The position numbers and the translations under genes are program-made. Below the pieces are notes generated by a model. That model was given only the letters and a program-made list of their open reading frames with translations, was not told where the DNA came from and did not search any database. A DNA stretch of 9,409 nucleotides from Candidatus Electronema nielsenii. Lineage in GTDB: Bacteria > Desulfobacterota > Desulfobulbia > Desulfobulbales > Desulfobulbaceae. Of this stretch, positions 5,145-9,409 are shown piece after piece (position 1 is the stretch's first letter; the number at the start of each line of letters is the position of its first letter). The DNA is taken from contig JAGIXO010000065.1 of NCBI GenBank assembly GCA_026122915.1, positions 1 to 9,409 on the forward strand, given 5' to 3'.

Positions 5145-7007
5145 TTGCAACGACTATCTGTAGTTTGCCGCTGGCTGTGGAGGATTGCAGCCGCTGGCAG
5201 CATCGTCTTCACTGGCTGTTTTCTGCTTTTTTTTCTCGCGCTCATTTTCGGCGCATCTTCTCTGTACCGCCAAGCGCAACCAGTCATTGTACCCAACGGC
5301 TCCGCTTTGGTGTTGGCCCCGCACGGCAGTATTCTCGAAAAAAGACCACCACTTAATCCTGCTAAAGAGATCGTTAGTCTGCTTAATCAGACTCCAGAAA
5401 AAAAAGAACTGCTGCTTCAGGATATTATCAGTGGCATCAGAGCCGCAGCGAACGATCAGCGGATCAAGCTCTTGGTTATTGCCCCGGATCGACTTGAACA
5501 GGCTGGTCTCAATCAGTTGCGAGACATCGGCCAAGCTGTGCAGCAGTTCCGGGCCACGGGCAAACGAGTGATCGCCACTGCTGACACGTACAGCCAAGGT
5601 CAGTATTATTTGGCGGCGTGGAGCGATGAAATCTACCTCAATCCGATGGGTTCCGTTGATTTGCAAGGCTTCGGCATCTTCAATCTTTACCTGCGTAAAC
5701 TTTTAGACAAATTAGAAATTACCTTCCACATTTTCCGGGTCGGGGATTTCAAAGCTGCGGTCGAACCGCTGCTCCGCAAGGATATGTCTCCTGAAGCGAA
5801 GGAGAATAACCGCCGCTGGCTGACCAGCATGTGGGAGGGTTACTGCCGAGATATTGCCGCACAGAGGCGTATTTCGCCGCAGACTCTGAACGATGCGGTC
5901 AACCGGCTGGCCGAAAACATGGAGGCAGCTGGTGGAGATTCTGCATTGATGGCGCAGAACAGCAAGCTGGTTGACAGCCTAAAAACCCAAGCAGAACTGC
6001 GTGACTACCTGCGAAGCTTGGTTGGCGACAGCGACAAAGACGAAGAGGGATTCAAGCAGATTGATTTCGCTGATTATCTCAATGCTGTTGGCAGCAGCTA
6101 CAGCAAGCCGTTAGCGAACCAAGATCGGGTTGCTATCCTGACTGCGCAGGGCAATATTGTCTATGGCGAAGGCGACGAGGGACAAATCGGTTCCGCCGAT
6201 GTTGCCAGTCAGCTCCGTAAGCTGCGCAAAGACAAGCATGTCAAGGCAGTGGTACTGCGCATCGATAGCGGTGGCGGCAGTGCCTTTGCTTCGGAGGTGA
6301 TTCGGCAGGAGCTACTGCTCACCCAGAAAGCGGGTAAGCCCATCGTGATTTCAATGGGTTCCGCTGCCGCTTCTGGTGGCTATTGGATCGCTGCTGATGC
6401 AGACCGAGTTTTTGCCTCACCCTACACCATCACTGGTTCGATTGGCATTTTCGGAGCTTTTCCTACCTTAGAAAAAACCATAGCCAAGGCGGGTATTTTC
6501 AGTGACGGCATCGGCACTACTGATTTAGCCGGAGCCGGGAGCATTGTTCGGCCTCTGCCGGAAGCCTTCAGTCGGGCCATGCAGTCGCAGATTGAATTAG
6601 GCTACCGCCGCTTCATCGATATCGTCGCGAACGGACGGAAAATGAACCGGGAAGACGTGGAGAAGATCGCTGGAGGTCGGATATGGGACGGAGCTGCTGC
6701 CTTTGAACTGGGCTTGACGGACAAGCTGGGGAGCCTTGAAGATGCGGTGGCCGCTGCGGCAGAAATGGTCGGACTGCCAGCAGATAGAGCCTCTTACGTC
6801 GAGAAAGAGGAAAGTTCGGCGGAGTTGCTGCTGCGCAGTCTGCATTCTACTCGGACAGCCTTACCACTCGGTGCTTCTTCGCCGCTGCTGACTCGCGCTG
6901 GGCAGTTCATCAACCGTCTTACCATTCAGTATGATTTTCTCTTGCAAGGCGATCCGCAAAATATGTATAGCCATTGCCTCTTGCCCCTTTCTGTTCTGCT
7001 GTTTTAA
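5145..7007 (+). CDS. sppA: Signal peptide peptidase SppA, 67K type
   Basis: SppA is an inner-membrane serine protease with a Ser/Lys dyad that degrades cleaved signal peptides; its active site faces the periplasm. The 620-residue product, close to E. coli SppA (618), has one N-terminal membrane segment (about 14-38) and two tandem ClpP-like domains. K203 in FRVGDFKAAVEP matches the general-base Lys (E. coli K209). S410 in GSAAASGGYW matches the nucleophile (E. coli S409), followed by TGSIGIFG. RIDSGGGSA lies at 372-380. The last residues (DPQNMYSHCL) resemble the family's usual end. The start is uncertain: TTG 5145 is the first standard start codon after the stop at 5082-5084, no Shine-Dalgarno is visible, and no ATG, GTG or TTG follows before the membrane segment. 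A CTG at 5133 is possible. The catalytic identification is secure. Confidence 0.93.
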   Translation: MQRLSVVCRWLWRIAAAGSIVFTGCFLLFFLALIFGASSLYRQAQPVIVPNGSALVLAPHGSILEKRPPLNPAKEIVSLLNQTPEKKELLLQDIISGIRAAANDQRIKLLVIAPDRLEQAGLNQLRDIGQAVQQFRATGKRVIATADTYSQGQYYLAAWSDEIYLNPMGSVDLQGFGIFNLYLRKLLDKLEITFHIFRVGDFKAAVEPLLRKDMSPEAKENNRRWLTSMWEGYCRDIAAQRRISPQTLNDAVNRLAENMEAAGGDSALMAQNSKLVDSLKTQAELRDYLRSLVGDSDKDEEGFKQIDFADYLNAVGSSYSKPLANQDRVAILTAQGNIVYGEGDEGQIGSADVASQLRKLRKDKHVKAVVLRIDSGGGSAFASEVIRQELLLTQKAGKPIVISMGSAAASGGYWIAADADRVFASPYTITGSIGIFGAFPTLEKTIAKAGIFSDGIGTTDLAGAGSIVRPLPEAFSRAMQSQIELGYRRFIDIVANGRKMNREDVEKIAGGRIWDGAAAFELGLTDKLGSLEDAVAAAAEMVGLPADRASYVEKEESSAELLLRSLHSTRTALPLGASSPLLTRAGQFINRLTIQYDFLLQGDPQNMYSHCLLPLSVLLF

Positions 7008-7009
7008 CG

Positions 7010-7040
7010 TGTCCGCTTCATTCGTGAAGCGGACAGTCTT
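7010..7040 (+). terminator. Hairpin terminator after sppA
   Basis: TGTCCGCTTCA (7010-7020) and TGAAGCGGACA (7025-7035) form a perfect 11-bp stem closed by a TTCG tetraloop, starting 2 bp after the sppA stop. The tract that follows (GTCTTCTAT) is T-rich but not a clean run, so it may be a moderate terminator or a 3'-end stabiliser. Confidence 0.6.
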
Positions 7041-7062
7041 CTATACGGATTCAAGCCGCTGA

Positions 7063-7091
7063 TTGCAAGTCACATCCAGATCGGGTATGTT
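7063..7091 (+). promoter_or_regulatory. Candidate promoter for the endonuclease gene
   Basis: TTGCAA (7063-7068) and TATGTT (7086-7091) each match four of six consensus bases and are exactly 17 bp apart. They lie downstream of the sppA hairpin, and a leader of about 50 nt would precede the nuclease start. The match is modest and could be chance, but some promoter is expected here. Confidence 0.35.
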
Positions 7092-7145
7092 ATCAAAAAG
7101 TTGCGCAGCAGCACAAGACTATAACCCAAGAGGAGAACCTTTGTC

Positions 7146-8048
7146 ATGGCCGCCAGAAAAAAAAACAATTCAACGAAAAACATCATCGTTACCGTGCTGG
7201 TCGTTGTGGCCGCTGGGGCATCGATGCTTTTCACCGGCAGTGCGCCGGAATTCTTGCGAGAGTATATTCCGCCGCAGCTGCATTCGGTTTTCTATCCTGA
7301 ACAAAGCAGTAAAGGGAACGCAACCGCAGCAGATGTAAAAGTGATGAATCTACCCGCAACTGAAGGCAATACAAAAATTAGTTCTTTCAGCAGTTCCAAG
7401 CGGCAGTTAGAAAAGCTCTATATCAGCCAGCGGCAGTTTAAAACCTTCTATTGCGGCAGCACGTTTGATGAAGAAATGAACCTCGATCACAGCAAAAGCG
7501 GCTTTCACTTTCGTAAAAACGAGGCCAGAGCCAATCGGATCGAATGGGAACATATTGTCGCGGCAGAATCCTTTGGTCAGAGCTTTCCTGAATGGCGTGA
7601 TGGTCACCCTGATTGTGTGGATAGCAAGGGTAAAGCCTATAAAGGGCGAGAATGCGCTGAAAAAACGAGCAAAGCGTTTCAGTTGATGCAGGCTGATTTA
7701 TATAATTTAGTTCCAGCTATCGGTGAGGTCAACGGCGACCGCAGCAACTATAGGCACGACATGATTCCGGGCGAAAAGCGCGAGTACGGGGCGTGCAACA
7801 TGGAAATAGAGAACCGCATAGCCGAGCCGCCCGACGATAAATATGGTGACATCGCCCGCACCTACATGTACATGGAAGCAGCCTACGGGCGCGGGGTAAT
7901 TGCTCAGGCGAGCGTCAAGCTCTACGAGGCATGGAACAAGATGGATCCGGTTGACAAATGGGAATGCGAGCGTGCTCGGCTGATTGAGAAAATCCAAGGC
8001 AACAAGAACACCATCTTGGAGAAAGCCTGCAAACAAGCCGGACTATAA
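7146..8048 (+). CDS. endA: Endonuclease I family (EndA/Dns-type) nuclease with N-terminal membrane or signal segment
   Basis: Endonuclease I enzymes are metal-dependent beta-beta-alpha-metal nucleases acting in the periplasm or outside the cell, cutting DNA and often RNA. The 300-residue product has RIEWEHIVAAESFG (131-144), with E135 and H136 as metal ligand and general base, and DLYNLVPAIGEVNGDRSN (184-201), with N187 as second metal ligand. The C-terminal GDIARTYMYM block (234-243) is also typical. Six cysteines (103, 157, 170, 217, 274, 295) could form three disulfides, which suits export. A basic start (residues 1-12) and hydrophobic stretch (13-29) may be an uncleaved anchor or a signal peptide cut near GSA (31-33). 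About 60 low-complexity residues separate this from the domain, making the protein longer than E. coli EndA (235). AGGAG lies 10 nt before the ATG. The transporter gene follows after 4 bp. Confidence 0.9.
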   Translation: MAARKKNNSTKNIIVTVLVVVAAGASMLFTGSAPEFLREYIPPQLHSVFYPEQSSKGNATAADVKVMNLPATEGNTKISSFSSSKRQLEKLYISQRQFKTFYCGSTFDEEMNLDHSKSGFHFRKNEARANRIEWEHIVAAESFGQSFPEWRDGHPDCVDSKGKAYKGRECAEKTSKAFQLMQADLYNLVPAIGEVNGDRSNYRHDMIPGEKREYGACNMEIENRIAEPPDDKYGDIARTYMYMEAAYGRGVIAQASVKLYEAWNKMDPVDKWECERARLIEKIQGNKNTILEKACKQAGL

Positions 8049-8052
8049 CGCA

Positions 8053-9345
8053 ATGAATCAGCCGACCGCAGCAGCACCCGCCGATCAGCCCAGCAGCACC
8101 CGCAAACCCTTCATCGCCATGTCGGTGACGTATTTCCTTGATGCCTTTAACGACAACTTCTTCAAGCAGGCGGTATCGTTACTGGCAGTATCGGCAACAA
8201 TGAACTATTTGTCCGGCTATGCCACGGCCCTGTTCTCTCTGCCCTTTGTCTTCTTTTCAGCTTGGGGCGGCTGGTTGTCTGATCGCTTTGCCAAAAAACA
8301 GGTGCTGATTGCAGCCAAAATGCTGGAGCTGGTCGCTATGCTGATCGGTGCCTACGGACTCATCACGATGAACTGGGCTTGTGTCCTCCTGATGGTCTTC
8401 ACCATGGGCGTGCAATCAACGCTCTTCGGCCCAGCCATGAACGGCTCGATTCCTGAGCTGTACCCGGAAGAGCAGGTCACGAAGGCCAATGCGGTGCTGA
8501 AAGTGGTGAGTACAGCGGCCATTTTGCTTGGCACGGCCTTAGCCGGATTCTCGTTAGAGCGGAAATGGCTGCCACCGCAGATACTCTTTGGCCATGAAGT
8601 GTCCTTCGGCATCATTCTGACCGCTGCTGCCGTGATTTTGGTCGCCGCATTGGGGTTGACCTCCTGCTTTGGGGTGTATTCGCGGCCCGCCAGCGGCGCG
8701 CATCCGCCCTTTCCCCACACCGGCCCAATAGATTCCCTGCGAGAATTCATTGCTCTCAAGCGTGATCCCCTGCTGTTGCTGGCAATCCTCTGCGACTGTT
8801 TCTTTTATTTCCTCAGTCAGTTTATCCTCTTAGTCAACAATCCTCTCGGAATCCAACAGCTCGGCCTGAGCCAATTTCACACTTCGCTGCTGTCCGCTTC
8901 TTTAGCCATTGGAGTCAGCATCGGTGCGCTGGTGGCGGCCAAAATCACCACCCAACATAGCTGGACGCACATCTTAATGCCCGGCGCAGTCGGCATGGGA
9001 GTCAGCCTGATTGCTCTGGGCCTGTTGGTCTCCTTCGGCGCAGGTGCAGTGCCTCCTGCTGCGGTGCTGGGATTGCTGATTCTGGCTGGCATATTCGGCG
9101 GCATGTTCCTTATTCCGATCACTGCCTTTATTCAGGTGCGCCCAGATGCGCAGCACAAAGGCCGAGTGCTGGGAGTCAGCTATTTCACCACTTTTGCTTG
9201 CATGATGCTGGCAGGACTGCTTTTCTCCCTCTTTGACAGCCTGATGCGACCCTCTTGGACGATGATGATGCTCGGCGTATTTGCTTTGCTGACCGGAGTT
9301 GTGCTTCAAGTGACTCTGCGCAAGCCGCAGTTCAGGACGGAGTGA
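8053..9345 (+). CDS. Major facilitator transporter, LplT-like (lysophospholipid transporter branch)
   Basis: The 430-residue product is a multi-pass inner-membrane protein with roughly 12 hydrophobic segments. Key features are YFLDAFNDNFFKQA (27-40), the MFS motif A GWLSDRFAKK (73-82), STLFGPAMNGSIPEL (122-136) and KANAVLKVVSTAAILLGTALAG (within 144-165). The last two correspond to the SPAKYGIL and KANGLMEASTIAAILLG regions of E. coli LplT, which flips lysophospholipids inward for re-acylation by Aas. Similar domains also form the N-terminal half of fused LplT-Aas proteins, but here the frame stops at 9345 with no acyltransferase part. I chose ATG 8053, 4 bp after the nuclease stop, because upstream in-frame starts lie inside that gene; its Shine-Dalgarno is weak. 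The first 19 residues are Ala/Pro-rich and cytoplasmic. The MFS call is firm; the substrate is inference. Confidence 0.8.
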   Translation: MNQPTAAAPADQPSSTRKPFIAMSVTYFLDAFNDNFFKQAVSLLAVSATMNYLSGYATALFSLPFVFFSAWGGWLSDRFAKKQVLIAAKMLELVAMLIGAYGLITMNWACVLLMVFTMGVQSTLFGPAMNGSIPELYPEEQVTKANAVLKVVSTAAILLGTALAGFSLERKWLPPQILFGHEVSFGIILTAAAVILVAALGLTSCFGVYSRPASGAHPPFPHTGPIDSLREFIALKRDPLLLLAILCDCFFYFLSQFILLVNNPLGIQQLGLSQFHTSLLSASLAIGVSIGALVAAKITTQHSWTHILMPGAVGMGVSLIALGLLVSFGAGAVPPAAVLGLLILAGIFGGMFLIPITAFIQVRPDAQHKGRVLGVSYFTTFACMMLAGLLFSLFDSLMRPSWTMMMLGVFALLTGVVLQVTLRKPQFRTE

Positions 9346-9386
9346 AGAGGAAAAACGACAGCCCATCATACCCTCGTTGAGCTGTC

Positions 9387-9392
9387 TTGACA
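9387..9392 (+). promoter_or_regulatory. Perfect TTGACA box at the right edge, possible -35 of a downstream promoter
   Basis: After the transporter stop, the last 64 bases hold no gene. They include a short inverted repeat (GACAGC 9357-9362 with GCTGTC 9381-9386) and, directly after it, TTGACA. A -10 box at normal spacing would fall just outside the window, so this cannot be confirmed. A six-base match alone is weak evidence. Confidence 0.3.
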
Positions 9393-9409
9393 TTAGACAT
9401 GCGAATTAG

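Noticed and set aside
5154..5666. Minus-strand open frame (about 170 codons) opposite the sppA N-terminal region
   Set aside because: The + strand encodes a clear SppA here. The antisense product shows no motif.
7101..7125. TTGCGC and TATAAC as a promoter for the nuclease gene
   Set aside because: Spacing is only 13 bp, and the RNA start would fall on the ribosome binding site.
7984..8052. Extending the transporter upstream to an in-frame start at 7984
   Set aside because: The extra 23 residues lie in the nuclease 3' end, are basic and unlike the family N-terminus; ATG 8053 fits better.
1..9409. CRISPR arrays, tRNA or rRNA genes, transposase genes, long direct repeats, phage genes
   Set aside because: Reading both strands by eye showed none. 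Almost all sequence is accounted for by recognised housekeeping genes with short gaps.

Overview
The window looks like an ordinary chromosomal housekeeping region of a Gram-negative proteobacterium. Base composition is moderate in GC and the genes are tightly packed, all on the + strand. A 67K-type signal peptide peptidase (SppA), a short DksA and an exported endonuclease I all point to a Gram-negative cell. The mix of genes would suit a Desulfobacterota/deltaproteobacterial lineage such as Desulfobulbales, but that placement is a low-confidence impression and not something the sequence proves.

Layout. (1) 1-1269: adenylosuccinate synthetase (purA), cut by the left edge and missing only its first dozen or so residues. 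(2) 1279-1307: a good sigma70-type promoter in the gap after purA. (3) 1362-5031: six genes that probably form one operon: rpoZ (omega), dnaJ, moaC, a DksA-family factor, a GalT-family nucleotidylyltransferase and a stand-alone response-regulator receiver protein. Gaps are small, and dnaJ/moaC and moaC/dksA overlap by 3-4 bases. (4) 5032-5144: a non-coding gap holding one hairpin and then a convincing intrinsic terminator with an eight-T run. (5) 5145-7007: sppA, with a non-ATG start and no visible Shine-Dalgarno. (6) 7008-7145: a gap with an 11-bp hairpin capped by TTCG just after sppA, then a possible promoter. (7) 7146-9345: an endonuclease I family nuclease followed 4 bp later by a major facilitator transporter resembling the lysophospholipid transporter (LplT) branch. 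(8) 9346-9409: no gene, but a perfect TTGACA box near the right edge.

How the genes may work together. The central operon mixes core information processing (omega, DnaJ, DksA) with cofactor and sugar-nucleotide metabolism (MoaC, GalT-like). The most notable point is that it encodes both small RNA-polymerase partners that form the two known ppGpp sites in E. coli. The ppGpp-contacting residues of DksA are all present at a constant alignment offset, and the omega N-terminus keeps the MAR-I/V-T start. The other units belong to the envelope: SppA in the inner membrane, an exported or anchored nuclease, and a membrane transporter.

I found no mobile element, tRNA, rRNA, CRISPR array, phage gene or evident new defence or biosynthetic system. 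The findings below are second-look items, not claims of a new system.
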